Under the pieces are notes generated by a model. That model saw only the letters and a program-made list of their open reading frames with translations, was not told the origin of the DNA and ran no database searches. A program made the position numbers and the translations under genes. 64,000 bases of DNA from an uncultured Bacteroides sp. (GTDB lineage: Bacteria > Bacteroidota > Bacteroidia > Bacteroidales > Bacteroidaceae), in assembly GCA_944321495.1 (NCBI GenBank), contig CALULP010000012.1:62001-126000 (forward strand), written 5' to 3'. Position 1 is the first letter of the stretch; every line of letters starts with the position of its first letter. Shown here one piece after another: positions 1 to 8,322 of this stretch.

Positions 1-699
1 GTACTGGTGGATGGTTTCGTCCACGCTGATGTCGAACTCCGAGTTGCCCTCGGTAATGTCCAAGGTGATGTTGTAGTGGTAGGCTGCCAGTGCTTCGGCT
101 ACAATCTGTTGCTTGAACGTGTTTCCGTTTCCCAAGTCCAAGGATATGGTCAGTGGTTGTCCGGCTTTCACGTAGGCGGCTCGTGTCTCGTTGGCGGCAA
201 AGGGAATGTCCAAGGCGGCGTTTCCTCGCAAGGCACAAGTATAGCCCGGAAATGCTGTCTTGAAGTTGTCCGTCGTGCTGACGGACACCATGCTCTGCGC
301 CAACTTGCAGACTATGCTGACTGTCTTGGCTTTGTTGGCTTCCAGCACGACTTCTTCCTGTCCTGCGTAATAAGGTTCTGCGTCAAAGCCCTGTGCGTCT
401 GCCTGCTTGCCGAACGAGTAAGCCTTTATGGCGTATGTGCCTACCCGCAGGGGCACGTTGGTTGTTTTCAACTCGTTCCAGTCGTCGGCATGTTCTATCA
501 GGGTGCCGCTTTCGTTGGTGATGTCTACGGCAATGGCCTCCTGTGCGGTGATGTCGGCACGGGTGTCCACGGTCTTGTTGACTTCTACCGAAGCCAGTTG
601 GAGGTAACCGTAGCCTTTCTCGTCTGCTTCCGGCTGGCAGGAAGTCAATGCGCCTGCCGTTACGGTAAGGATGCCGGTAAGTATATGTTTGATATTCAT
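1..699 (-). CDS. DUF4493-type lipoprotein (3' part beyond window edge)
   Basis: This reading frame starts at an ATG whose first base is 699 on the minus strand and stays open for 233 codons to the window edge, so the C-terminus is missing. The N-terminus begins MNIKHILTGILTV and reaches a lipobox-like LTSC, so I infer an exported lipoprotein. The body resembles the two genes to its right (a 'DITAQEAIAVDITNESG' stretch, then alternating beta-type segments and a 'VCKLAQSMVSV' motif also found in the neighbour), which matches the DUF4493 family of Bacteroidales surface lipoproteins. It is 8 bp downstream of the preceding gene and is probably the third gene of the same transcript. Molecular function is unknown for the family. 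The antisense frame over this stretch has no recognisable motif and was not accepted. Confidence 0.75.
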   Translation of the reverse strand, partial: MNIKHILTGILTVTAGALTSCQPEADEKGYGYLQLASVEVNKTVDTRADITAQEAIAVDITNESGTLIEHADDWNELKTTNVPLRVGTYAIKAYSFGKQADAQGFDAEPYYAGQEEVVLEANKAKTVSIVCKLAQSMVSVSTTDNFKTAFPGYTCALRGNAALDIPFAANETRAAYVKAGQPLTISLDLGNGNTFKQQIVAEALAAYHYNITLDITEGNSEFDISVDETIHQY

Positions 700-707
700 G
701 CTTCTGT

Positions 708-2051
708 TTATTCTTTAGGTTGCACAACCACTGTGATGTCGCCCCCGTTGGTGCTGACCCCGTCGCTTACCGTCAGGTTGAATGTACTGGTTCCTGGAGC
801 GACTCTGGGCACAAGAACGAGCAACTGGCTGAGGTCAAAGGTGAAATCGGTGTAGCTTCCTGCGTTCAATTGGGCGTAGCTTTCTTCGTTGATTAACCCT
901 AAGTTTATTAAGGCTCCTTTCAGGTCGTCTTCCAAGTGGCAAATGTCGAATGAAGCGGGTAGGCCGACCGTGCCCAGCAGTGCTTCAATCGCTCCAGATA
1001 TGGTAACCTGCAAATTCTTGATGCCATGCTCTGTCCGGATGGTCACATTCTGCAACCCGTCAATAGTTTCGTCTCCGTAGGTACAGTTGTAAGTGACGGG
1101 AAGCCCGGTGAAGCTGATGGTCTGTTCGGCAGGGTCATCCGGCCCGGCAGGCTCATCCTGTCCGGAGAAGATGATGTTTTCTACCGGTATCTCTATCGTT
1201 TCCCCGTCTTCGGTAAAGGTAAGGTCAACGGTGATGCCGATGGAAAGGTAAGAACCGGTGGCACCGTCTTCCGTCAGGTTGATGAGGAAAGAATCCCCGT
1301 TAGTCAGGTTGGCGCTGCCTCCCTCCGCGTCTTCAGGTTTCTGTACGCGGTAGGTGTTGGTGATGAAGTTGCCCTCTTTGGAGGTCGCTTTTATCGATAC
1401 CGTCAGCTTGTTTTGTTGGACGGGCGTTTTGAAGTAATACTTTTTCCCCGCGTTTTCCTTGGTAAATGTCTGGTTGGCTCCTTCCCCGTTGCTGACGGTG
1501 ACGGAGTAGTCGTTTTCAAACGCATTGGTAAACGAGGTGGTGGGGTTGACGGATACTTCGATGCAAGCCAGCTTGCACACCACTAGGGTGGTGGTCGATA
1601 TGCCGGTCTGTATGGTCAGCGTCTGCTTGCCTTCGAAATAAGGGCGTTCGGAAACCGTCACATCCGCGCCGTCGTAGTTATAAGCCGTGACTTCGTACGT
1701 CCCGGCTTCCAGGGCGAGGACCACTTTCCCTTTCGAGTTCTTCAAGTCGCTGATGAGGCCGCGTTTCACTTCTTCCTGGGTGTCGGCATCGGTGACAATC
1801 AGCGTATAGTTGTTGACGTCCAGCTCTGCCCGGTCGAAATTCCCGTTTATTTCCCCGTTGTCTGTCATCCCGTCGTCCGCGCGGCTGATGAGCGGAGTCT
1901 CGTAGAGGGACGATAATTCCAGTTCCAACTGTCCGGCATTTGCCCCGCCGTCATGTTTCCCTAAGATTTCGTCCTTCATTTCGCAAGAGGAAAAGCTTGT
2001 TGCCAAGAGGAGGCACAATGCGATGGCATAGTTTATCTTTTTCATGTGCAT
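708..2051 (-). CDS. DUF4493-type lipoprotein
   Basis: A 447-residue protein starts MHMKKINYAIALCLLLATSF and has a lipobox FSSC near residue 23, so it is predicted to be a lipoprotein. The first 270 residues resemble the flanking genes, with motifs such as 'NNYTLIVTDADTQEEVKRG', 'GTYEVTAYNYDGADVTV' and 'LVVCKLACIEVSV', consistent with DUF4493. After a Pro/Asp-rich linker (GPDDPAEQ) comes a distinct C-terminal beta domain of about 140 residues, so this paralogue is longer than its neighbours. A second in-frame ATG (2045) gives MKKINYA and may be the true start. It lies 15 bp downstream of the preceding gene and 8 bp upstream of the next, so the three are probably one operon. Function is unknown; a cell-surface or adhesin-like role is only a guess. 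Confidence 0.75.
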   Translation of the reverse strand: MHMKKINYAIALCLLLATSFSSCEMKDEILGKHDGGANAGQLELELSSLYETPLISRADDGMTDNGEINGNFDRAELDVNNYTLIVTDADTQEEVKRGLISDLKNSKGKVVLALEAGTYEVTAYNYDGADVTVSERPYFEGKQTLTIQTGISTTTLVVCKLACIEVSVNPTTSFTNAFENDYSVTVSNGEGANQTFTKENAGKKYYFKTPVQQNKLTVSIKATSKEGNFITNTYRVQKPEDAEGGSANLTNGDSFLINLTEDGATGSYLSIGITVDLTFTEDGETIEIPVENIIFSGQDEPAGPDDPAEQTISFTGLPVTYNCTYGDETIDGLQNVTIRTEHGIKNLQVTISGAIEALLGTVGLPASFDICHLEDDLKGALINLGLINEESYAQLNAGSYTDFTFDLSQLLVLVPRVAPGTSTFNLTVSDGVSTNGGDITVVVQPKE

Positions 2052-2066
2052 TCGTTTTTTAGTCCG

Positions 2067-2873
2067 TTAAATGTAGTCGCCGGGAATGGTGACGGTGATG
2101 TCTTCTTCGGTTACGCCGTCGTCTACGGTTATCTCCAAGTCAAACTGTCCGCCTTCCACATCCACTTTGTGGGGCTTGATGGTCAGGGTGTAGGCCACAC
2201 CGGGTTTGAGCTTGATGCTTTTTTCGGTTTCAAAACCGCTCACCTGTACCAGATCTCCGTCCCTGTCTGTCAGGGCAAGGGTCAGGTTGGCAGTGGTACC
2301 GGTATCTCCGGTTTTCAGGTACAATTCCTTGCCCTTGTCTGCCTTGGTCAGGGTGACAGGTGCGTCCATGAACGCCGTTTGGATGCTTACGGCACAGTCC
2401 TGGAAGTAGTCCTCAAAGCTGTCGTTGGTATCGGCCCCTTCGTAGGCCACGCGGAACTTGGCATTGGCAGGGCGGCACACCAGTGTTATCATTCGGGTAT
2501 CTCCTTGGGCCACGGAAAAGGTCTCGCTGCCCTTTACATACAGTTTGTCGTAGCCGGCAGCCACGTCTTCGCCATAAAAGGCGGTCAGCGTGTATGTTTC
2601 TCCAAAGTCCACCTCCTGTGTCAGCTCCAGGTCGCTGTAAAGCTGGTTCTGGAAGATGGCGGTTTCGCCTTTGTACAGCGATACCCGGTAGTTGTTTACG
2701 TCGGAATAAGTCGATTCATCGATGGCGCGGGTATAAGACAAGTCGGCAGCCAGGTTGATCATGATGGTACCTCCTTGTCCGGCAACATCTGTCCCCTGTT
2801 CATTGCTGCATCCGCATAGGTGCATGAGTGTCAACGCTGAAGCGAATGCCCATGCATACTTTTTCATATTCAT
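2067..2873 (-). CDS. DUF4493-type lipoprotein, first gene of the cluster
   Basis: A 268-residue protein starts MNMKKYAWAFASALTLMHLC and has a lipobox LCGC, so it is predicted to be a lipoprotein. The mature part contains 'SDVNNYRVSLYKG', 'GETYTLTAFYGEDVAAGYD' and 'ITLVCRPANAKFRVAYEG', which align by eye with the two genes downstream; all three look like tandem DUF4493 paralogues. A second ATG at 2867 (MKKYAW) is an equally good start. It is first in a leftward operon, with an AraC-type regulator transcribed divergently 253 bp away, so that regulator is the obvious candidate to control it. Specific function is unknown. Confidence 0.75.
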   Translation of the reverse strand: MNMKKYAWAFASALTLMHLCGCSNEQGTDVAGQGGTIMINLAADLSYTRAIDESTYSDVNNYRVSLYKGETAIFQNQLYSDLELTQEVDFGETYTLTAFYGEDVAAGYDKLYVKGSETFSVAQGDTRMITLVCRPANAKFRVAYEGADTNDSFEDYFQDCAVSIQTAFMDAPVTLTKADKGKELYLKTGDTGTTANLTLALTDRDGDLVQVSGFETEKSIKLKPGVAYTLTIKPHKVDVEGGQFDLEITVDDGVTEEDITVTIPGDYI

Positions 2874-2908
2874 AAAGTTTATTGTGTATAGGTTGTTTTT
2901 TCCGGCTG

Positions 2909-2940
2909 CAAAGGTGGTTTAATTTACTGAATCCCACAAG
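2909..2940 (-). promoter_or_regulatory. Candidate promoter of the DUF4493 operon
   Basis: Read on the minus strand, CTTG (2940-2937) is followed after 20 bp by CACCTTTG (2916-2909). This resembles the Bacteroidetes TTTG / TAnnTTTG promoter but has mismatches at both elements. It lies about 36 bp upstream of the first lipoprotein gene. Confidence 0.4.
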
Positions 2941-3066
2941 GTCAATTTTTCTTTTTTCTGTTCCATCTTTTAACTTTTTCTTGACTTCTTTTGTTGTTAA
3001 GTGGGTATTTGGCTTATTTTTCTGTGGAAATCAGTGTTATTTTTTTATATTATATCCTTGCCAATT

Positions 3067-3098
3067 CTTGCCTGTGTTAAGAAAAATTCCTATTTTTG
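3067..3098 (+). promoter_or_regulatory. Bacteroidetes-type promoter of the AraC regulator
   Basis: CTTG (3067-3070), a 20-bp spacer and TATTTTTG (3091-3098) fit the -33/-7 consensus. Transcription would start near 3105, leaving a leader of about 20 nt before the ATG at 3127. Confidence 0.6.
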
Positions 3099-3126
3099 TA
3101 ATCACTAACCTGAAAAATGTGCGATT

Positions 3127-3975
3127 ATGCCGGAAAAAGAATTACCTAAAATCGATTTGCCCGAAGATTGGGTGATAGGGACGGACATCAGCAAAGAGTT
3201 GTTGTCGCTGTACACCAACTATCCTGTGCGGCTGAAGTGCGAGATATTTGTGTTGTGCATGGATGGGGAAGTGGAGGCATCCGTCAACCTGAATCACATT
3301 TCGGTTAGGGGTAATGACGTAATCACGTTGATGCCGGGCACTATTTTCCAGATTCATAAGGTAGAAGGCAACCTGAAAATTTATTTCTTGGGCTTTTCGT
3401 CACAGTATGTGGAGCACTCGGACCAGGCCCATTCCATGCTCGAAGCCGTTCTGTTTACTTTGGGAAGGCCGGTCATTGCCCTAAAGTCCGAAGGCGCGCG
3501 TATGCTGGAGTCTTACATGCAGTTCCTTATCCGCATGTATGAGTATTTCCCGGAAAAAGTCCGCCGGGAGATTTCTCCAAACTTGTATGCCGACCTTCAT
3601 AAAGGCATCTCCATCGTGTACAGAAGCCGGAGTGCGGAAAAACTGACCATGTCCAAGAGTGAATTGCTTTGCCGGAACTTCACCCAATTGGTGCTGCAGC
3701 ATTATAACCGTACGCGGAATGTGGCATGGTATGCGGAGCAGTTGGGCATTACGCATGCCTACTTGAGCACAACGGTCAAACAGGTAACGGGAAGGACCTG
3801 CGGTGAGATTATTTCCGCTATGGTGATTATGGATGCGAAGTCGCAGTTGAAGTCCACCCATCTTTCGGTGCAGGACATTGCCGACTCGTTGAATTTTGCC
3901 AACATGTCTTTTTTCGGGAAATATTTCAAGCGTTGTGTGGGGATGAGCCCGCTGGAGTACCGCAACAACGGTTGA
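3127..3975 (+). CDS. AraC-family transcriptional regulator
   Basis: This 282-residue protein has a variable N-terminal half (about 1-175) that looks like a cupin-type sensing domain, and a C-terminal pair of helix-turn-helix motifs (about 185-280). The first HTH contains 'WYAEQLGITHAYLSTTVKQ'; the second is the signature 'VQDIADSLNFANMSFFGKYF' followed by 'GMSPLEYRNNG'. No membrane segment is seen, so it should act in the cytoplasm as a DNA-binding regulator. It is divergent from three DUF4493 lipoprotein genes and its stop is only 12 bp from the convergent next gene. The divergent arrangement suggests control of the lipoprotein operon; the effector is unknown. Confidence 0.9.
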   Translation: MPEKELPKIDLPEDWVIGTDISKELLSLYTNYPVRLKCEIFVLCMDGEVEASVNLNHISVRGNDVITLMPGTIFQIHKVEGNLKIYFLGFSSQYVEHSDQAHSMLEAVLFTLGRPVIALKSEGARMLESYMQFLIRMYEYFPEKVRREISPNLYADLHKGISIVYRSRSAEKLTMSKSELLCRNFTQLVLQHYNRTRNVAWYAEQLGITHAYLSTTVKQVTGRTCGEIISAMVIMDAKSQLKSTHLSVQDIADSLNFANMSFFGKYFKRCVGMSPLEYRNNG

Positions 3976-3987
3976 TGCTTCCCGCCT

Positions 3988-4968
3988 TTACCGGTAGAAC
4001 CAGCTGAGCAGGGCGTTCAGCCAGCGCCAGCGGAACCTGAACCAGCGCCGTGTGCTGGTCTGCTTGCCGCCGAAGCGAAGGATAAAGTCGCGGTAGCCGT
4101 GCCTCCGGAAAGGCAATCCCACGTCCATGAATTCCATGTGCCGGTAGCCCCGCTCCTTGGCATCGTCCAAGGCTTTCCATACGGCAAGGATGCCCGGGTA
4201 TTGCCGGGCATACGTCTTGCGCATGCCGCCCGAGAACCATAGGTAGGCGCTGTCTTTGGAATAGGTGCACGCGCTCCCCCCGATGACGCGGTTCTTGTAG
4301 GTCACCACGAATATTTTGCAGTACTGTCCCTGAATCATGTGCTTCTCCAGCTGTTGGAAAAACTCTTGGTTGGGGAAGTGGCGTCTTATTTTCCAAGAGT
4401 ACACGTGCCGAAGCATGCGGGAGAAAGCCTTGATTTCTTCCTGTGTATGGGCTTCCTGCACGCGGGCACCGTTCTTCAGTCCCTTTTTTATCTGGCGTAT
4501 GCGTGAAGCGCTGAACCATTCTTCCGCCTTGTCCACGCTGTGTAGGGAGTTGCGTACCCTTGCCCAGGCGATGGGGAAGTAGCGGTTCTGACGGAATGCT
4601 TTGTAACCGAAGCGGGAATCGGACAAATTTCTGAACTCCAAAAGGAAAGATTCACGAGAGGCTTCTTCGGTAAGCCGTTGGAGCATTTCGGCAAAGATGT
4701 CTTCCGGCGGAATGCCCGGGTCGAAATATTCGCCGGTACCGAAAACCACGCCAATCTTGATGAGGCCCGGTGGGGTAAGCCTGTGGCTCTTGCGCAAAGT
4801 GGCCAATAGTTTTGCCACGACCCGTCCGTCCACGGATGCCACAATAAGCAAGGGAGTATAACCCGGAGTGACTTCATACGTGTGGAACAATTCGGTGGAG
4901 TGGAAAGTATCAGTCCCCGGCAATTCGGGAATCCGGTTTCCCTGGCGGTATGTTGTCAGTTTCAACAT
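3988..4968 (-). CDS. GNAT / FemAB-like acyltransferase
   Basis: A 326-residue cytosolic protein with no signal peptide. The C-terminal half has the pattern of the GNAT fold as used in FemAB-type proteins: 'YCKIFVVTYKNRVIGGSAC', then 'YLWFSGGMRK' and 'YRHMEFMDVGLPFRRHGYR', with a helix 'GILAVWKALDDAKERG' between. The N-terminal half looks like a second, degenerate copy of the fold (FHTYEVTPGYTPLLIVASVDG), as in the double-GNAT FemA/FemX family. Known relatives add amino-acyl or acyl groups to cell-envelope precursors; the substrate here cannot be told. A -7-like TATCTTTG lies at 4981-4974, very close to the ATG, so the leader would be almost absent. Confidence 0.65.
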   Translation of the reverse strand: MLKLTTYRQGNRIPELPGTDTFHSTELFHTYEVTPGYTPLLIVASVDGRVVAKLLATLRKSHRLTPPGLIKIGVVFGTGEYFDPGIPPEDIFAEMLQRLTEEASRESFLLEFRNLSDSRFGYKAFRQNRYFPIAWARVRNSLHSVDKAEEWFSASRIRQIKKGLKNGARVQEAHTQEEIKAFSRMLRHVYSWKIRRHFPNQEFFQQLEKHMIQGQYCKIFVVTYKNRVIGGSACTYSKDSAYLWFSGGMRKTYARQYPGILAVWKALDDAKERGYRHMEFMDVGLPFRRHGYRDFILRFGGKQTSTRRWFRFRWRWLNALLSWFYR

Positions 4969-5084
4969 GTCTGCAAAGATAACAATAATCCCGGAAATGC
5001 CTACAGCAGGAAAGTTTTTTAGAGCCTGTTTAATTTTTGCGTAGTTACATTTTGAGGATTGTTTCCGAGGATATTCTTCTGCGG

Positions 5085-5405
5085 TTATTCGTTACGTAGC
5101 GGGCTACGTGACAAATCTTGCCAAAGGTGCCTGATGGCGCTTAGCGGGTGGTAGAGCAGCATGCGCGGGCCGGCGTAGCGCATCACGGCCTGTATCCGGC
5201 GGCGCATCTCCGGCTTGTAGCAATGCACAGTGCAGTGGCGGCAGGTATTTTTCCTTTCTCCAAAAGGGCAGTGCGATAGGCGTCCATCCACGTATGCCAG
5301 CAGTTCCTGGCATTGGGGACATAGTTCCCGGTTACCTTCCTTCTTCCGGCAATACAGGCGTATCATTTGTCCGGCTGTTTTCTTTTCTCGGTCAATTCGG
5401 TTCAT
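5085..5405 (-). CDS. Small Cys-rich protein, nitrous oxide-stimulated promoter family
   Basis: I chose the ATG at 5405, giving MNRIDREKKTAGQMIRLYC and 106 residues; an in-frame ATG at 5441 would add 12 residues, and longer versions would overlap the divergent gene. The protein has a basic N-terminus, then Cys pairs 'LCPQCQELL' and 'NTCRHCTVHCYKPEMR' suitable for a zinc site, and 'YAGPRMLLYHPLSAIRHL'. This order is that of the small 'nitrous oxide-stimulated promoter' family (Pfam PF11756 as I recall it), whose biochemical role is unknown. It is divergent from the rRNA methyltransferase gene. Confidence 0.7.
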   Translation of the reverse strand: MNRIDREKKTAGQMIRLYCRKKEGNRELCPQCQELLAYVDGRLSHCPFGERKNTCRHCTVHCYKPEMRRRIQAVMRYAGPRMLLYHPLSAIRHLWQDLSRSPLRNE

Positions 5406-5440
5406 AACTTCGCAAAGGTAGGGTTTTCTTTGTTTTTTCA

Positions 5441-5448
5441 TACCTTTG
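5441..5448 (+). promoter_or_regulatory. -7 element upstream of the rRNA methyltransferase gene
   Basis: TACCTTTG matches TAnnTTTG exactly and lies 21 bp before the ATG at 5470. No good -33 TTTG is seen at the normal distance. An inverse copy, CAAAGGTA at 5413-5420, points the other way. Confidence 0.45.
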
Positions 5449-5469
5449 CCCGGAAATATATAGGAATTT

Positions 5470-6897
5470 ATGGATTTGCCTCTGTCTTTTATCGAACAAA
5501 TCACCGCCTTGTTGGGGCATGAAGAAGCCGGTAGACTGGCCCAGACCTTGCAAGGCGCCCCCCTTACCAGCATACGCCTGAATGCCGCCAAGTGTCGGGA
5601 AGTGCCGGCGGACATGTCCCCGCTGCGTCGTGTCCCCTGGTGTGATACCGGTTATTACCTCGGGCAACGCCCGTCTTTTACTTTCGACCCCCTTTTGCAT
5701 GCCGGTGCGTACTACGTGCAGGAAGCCTCCTCCATGTTTGTCGGGCAGGCGGTGCGTGCATACTTGCCTTCGGATAGCTCCGTAGCGGTGCTCGACCTTT
5801 GTGCCGCACCGGGGGGCAAGTCCACCCTGTTGCGCAGCCTGTTGCCCGGGGGCAGCCTGTTGGTGGCCAACGAAGTGGTGCGTTCCCGTGCCCAGATATT
5901 GGTGGAAAATCTGGTGAAGTGGGGGCATCCGGACGTGGTGGTTACCCACAACGACCCGTCGGATTTCGCCCCACTGGCAGGATGTTTCGACGCCATACTG
6001 GCCGACGTGCCTTGTTCCGGTGAAGGCATGTTCCGCAAAGACCCGGCCAGCGTGGACGAATGGAGCCCGGCGAATGTCGAGGTCTGCTGGCAGAGGCAAC
6101 GCCGCATTTTGTCCGACATCTGGGGATGCCTTAAACCGGGAGGTCTCTTGCTCTACAGTACCTGTACCTACAACAGCAAGGAAAACGAGGAAAATGTCCG
6201 TTGGATAAGGAATGAATGGGGGGCGGAAGTCTTGCCGTTGCAGGTGCCGTCCGATTGGGGGATAACCGGCAACCTGCTTCCGGAGGAAAATTTCCCGGTC
6301 TATCGCTTTTTCCCTCACCGTACGCCGGGTGAAGGATTCTTCCTGGCAGTCCTGCGTAAGCCTGATGCCGGAGAGGACGGCCGTATGTTTTCTTTCCGTC
6401 GGGGAAAAAAGGTTGGGGCAGACAAGCGGAAAGGCGTGAAAAATGCCCCTGCTTTTTCCAAGGAGCAATTGCGGCTGGTGCAAGGCTGGTGCGACTTGCC
6501 TGATGGTTACGCTGTGCAGGTGCAGGATGACACTGCCTTTGCTTTCCCCCAGGCATGGGAGCCGTTGCTCGACGCCCTGCGCTCCTCTTTGCACGTCCTT
6601 CATGCCGGAGTCCCGCTTGCCCGCCTCAAAGGAAAAGACCTGGTGCCGTGCCATGCCCTGGCCTTGTCGACGGTCTTGTGCCGCCGGGCGTTCCCTTGTT
6701 GTGAGTTTGACTACCGGCAGGCCATTGCTTACCTGCAACGGGAGGCCGTCCAACTTCCGTCTGGCACCCCCTCCGGCTTTGTCCTGGCTACTTATCATGA
6801 TTTCCCCTTGGGTTTCCTGAAGAACATCGGCAACCGTGCCAACAACCTTTATCCACAGGAGTGGAGAATCCGGAAGGCATTGAGAACTGATAGTTGA
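5470..6897 (+). CDS. RsmF-like rRNA cytosine-C5 methyltransferase
   Basis: This 475-residue protein has the NOL1/NOP2/Sun methyltransferase core: the SAM-binding motif DLCAAPGGK (residues 109-117), the motif IV cysteine in ADVPCSGEG (Cys182), and the catalytic cysteine in STCTYN (Cys232). An N-terminal segment (about 1-90) precedes the core. The C-terminal 200 residues, ending 'DFPLGFLKNIGNRANNLYP', look like the RsmF/YebU C-terminal RNA-binding region. The expected reaction is SAM-dependent formation of 5-methylcytidine in 16S rRNA in the cytoplasm; the exact position cannot be inferred. The gene is single, starting after a -7 element at 5441 and ending before a hairpin region. Confidence 0.85.
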   Translation: MDLPLSFIEQITALLGHEEAGRLAQTLQGAPLTSIRLNAAKCREVPADMSPLRRVPWCDTGYYLGQRPSFTFDPLLHAGAYYVQEASSMFVGQAVRAYLPSDSSVAVLDLCAAPGGKSTLLRSLLPGGSLLVANEVVRSRAQILVENLVKWGHPDVVVTHNDPSDFAPLAGCFDAILADVPCSGEGMFRKDPASVDEWSPANVEVCWQRQRRILSDIWGCLKPGGLLLYSTCTYNSKENEENVRWIRNEWGAEVLPLQVPSDWGITGNLLPEENFPVYRFFPHRTPGEGFFLAVLRKPDAGEDGRMFSFRRGKKVGADKRKGVKNAPAFSKEQLRLVQGWCDLPDGYAVQVQDDTAFAFPQAWEPLLDALRSSLHVLHAGVPLARLKGKDLVPCHALALSTVLCRRAFPCCEFDYRQAIAYLQREAVQLPSGTPSGFVLATYHDFPLGFLKNIGNRANNLYPQEWRIRKALRTDS

Positions 6898-6973
6898 CAT
6901 TTGGTAATTTTGTTTAACAAACCATCTACCTATCCGCTCCTTACCTTCTCCTTACCCTCTCCTTATCTGCTCC

Positions 6974-7062
6974 TTTTGTCCGTCCTCGCTATGGAAAGGA
7001 AAAATAGCGGACAAAATAATGAGATGCCATTGCCGGGATGAAGTGACCGGCAATGGCATCTC
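6974..7062. terminator. Two hairpins between convergent genes
   Basis: The first hairpin pairs TTTTGTCCG (6974-6982) with CGGACAAAA (7008-7016). The second is a perfect 16-bp stem (7021-7036 with 7047-7062, starting GAGATGCCATTG) and a 10-nt loop. They lie between the stops of the methyltransferase (6897) and the TolC gene (7105) and probably terminate transcription from both sides. Confidence 0.6.
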
Positions 7063-7104
7063 TACAGTTTTGCTTCGCCAACTGGCGTGTATTTTGAGGG
7101 CGTC

Positions 7105-8322
7105 TTATAGCCGGCTTTTGTACAGCCGCGCCATGGCTTTGTGGTACTGGTTTTCCAATTGGAGCAGGTTGCCCTTGCTTTGGTAGACGACGGATACTTC
7201 CACGAAGTACTCTATCATGCTGATTTCCCCTCCCTCCAAGGCTTGGCGCAGTAAAGCCAGGTCTTGTTGGCGGGAAAGGGTGCGGCTGTATTCTTCCATC
7301 GAGGCATGCAGGCTTCGGGCTTCATCGTAGCATTGGCGGAGGTTGGCTACGGCCTTCAGCCTTGCGTCTTCTTTCCGGTAGTTTGCGCTGAGCGATTGGG
7401 CTTTGGCAAGTTTTACCTTGCCGCGGTTTTCAAACAAGGGGAAAGAAAAGCCCACGACGATGCCGTTGAGCGGGTGGCGGGTTTCTGTGTTGCGCCGGTA
7501 TCCCAACTCCAGCTTGGGAAGCCAGCCTTGCTTGCTTACCGAGATTTGCTTGTCTGCCGCCAGGCTTTCTTCCTGGAGGGCTTGTAGGGACGGGTCGCTG
7601 GCCAGGAGTTCGTCGCACAGGGGAACGAAGTCCTGGGGCAGGGGGACAGGGGTATATTCCGTCAGTCCCATGGCGTTCCACCAATCTTTCGTAGGGTCGG
7701 GTGCCAAGGGGATGCCTCCGTTCAGGGTCGTGAGTTGGCTGAGGGCGTTTTCGAGGGCAATGCGGTTGGCGCGCGATTCGGTACGGACGTTGAGCAGTTC
7801 GAGATTGATTTTGTTGGTTTCCACCGCGTTGGCATCGCCCGTTTCCAGACGTTGGTTGTAGAGTGAAGCCAGGTCTTCGGCATTCCGGAGGCGTTCATCG
7901 AGCAAAGCTTGTTGCTTGTGCAGGCAGATGATGTCCAGACACAGTTCCTTGGCTTGGAGCAGCACTTGTTGGCGCAGGTCGGAAACCTGGGCGTCAAGGG
8001 CATTGGCTCGCAGGCGGTTCACTTTCCCCCGGGTGGCGTAGAGGGAAGGGAAGTCGAATCCTTGCGAGATGACCAGCTCGCCTACGGTAATGTTTTTGTC
8101 GTCCGAGTCCCACAGGTGGGAGTAGGACAGGGAGGGATTGGCGAGGTTGTTGCTTGCGCGCGCCTCCAACTTTTGTGAGGAAGCATCGTGCGCATTGGCC
8201 TGAAGCAGGGGATTGTTGGCCTCGATGCTATGCAGTATGGCATCGATTCCTGCTTGTGCCCATGCCCCCGGCAGGGACGCCAGGGTGAACAGGGCGAGTA
8301 TCAGTATTCTTTTGGTTTTCAT
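7105..8322 (-). CDS. TolC-family outer-membrane factor of heavy-metal RND pump
   Basis: A 405-residue protein starts MKTKRILILALFTLASLPG and has a signal peptide ending near AWAQA. It contains long helical stretches typical of TolC-family outer-membrane factors (about 25-220 and 230-400), with the repeated pattern 'NPSLSYSHLWD' / 'LPKLELGYRRNTETR' marking the beta-barrel strands. Its ATG overlaps the stop of the pump gene by 4 bp (ATGA, 8319-8322), so the two are translationally coupled. It should be the outer-membrane exit duct of a tripartite CzcCBA/CusCBA-type efflux system. It is last in the operon and is followed by hairpins. Confidence 0.88.
   Translation of the reverse strand: MKTKRILILALFTLASLPGAWAQAGIDAILHSIEANNPLLQANAHDASSQKLEARASNNLANPSLSYSHLWDSDDKNITVGELVISQGFDFPSLYATRGKVNRLRANALDAQVSDLRQQVLLQAKELCLDIICLHKQQALLDERLRNAEDLASLYNQRLETGDANAVETNKINLELLNVRTESRANRIALENALSQLTTLNGGIPLAPDPTKDWWNAMGLTEYTPVPLPQDFVPLCDELLASDPSLQALQEESLAADKQISVSKQGWLPKLELGYRRNTETRHPLNGIVVGFSFPLFENRGKVKLAKAQSLSANYRKEDARLKAVANLRQCYDEARSLHASMEEYSRTLSRQQDLALLRQALEGGEISMIEYFVEVSVVYQSKGNLLQLENQYHKAMARLYKSRL

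Noticed and set aside
5015..5045. Insertion-sequence end (GAGCCTGTTTAATTTTTGCG-like)
   Set aside because: The sequence looks like a possible terminal repeat, but no inverted partner or transposase was found nearby.
5392..6900. 502-codon minus-strand frame opposite the rRNA methyltransferase
   Set aside because: Antisense shadow; the plus strand carries all NOL1/NOP2/Sun catalytic motifs.
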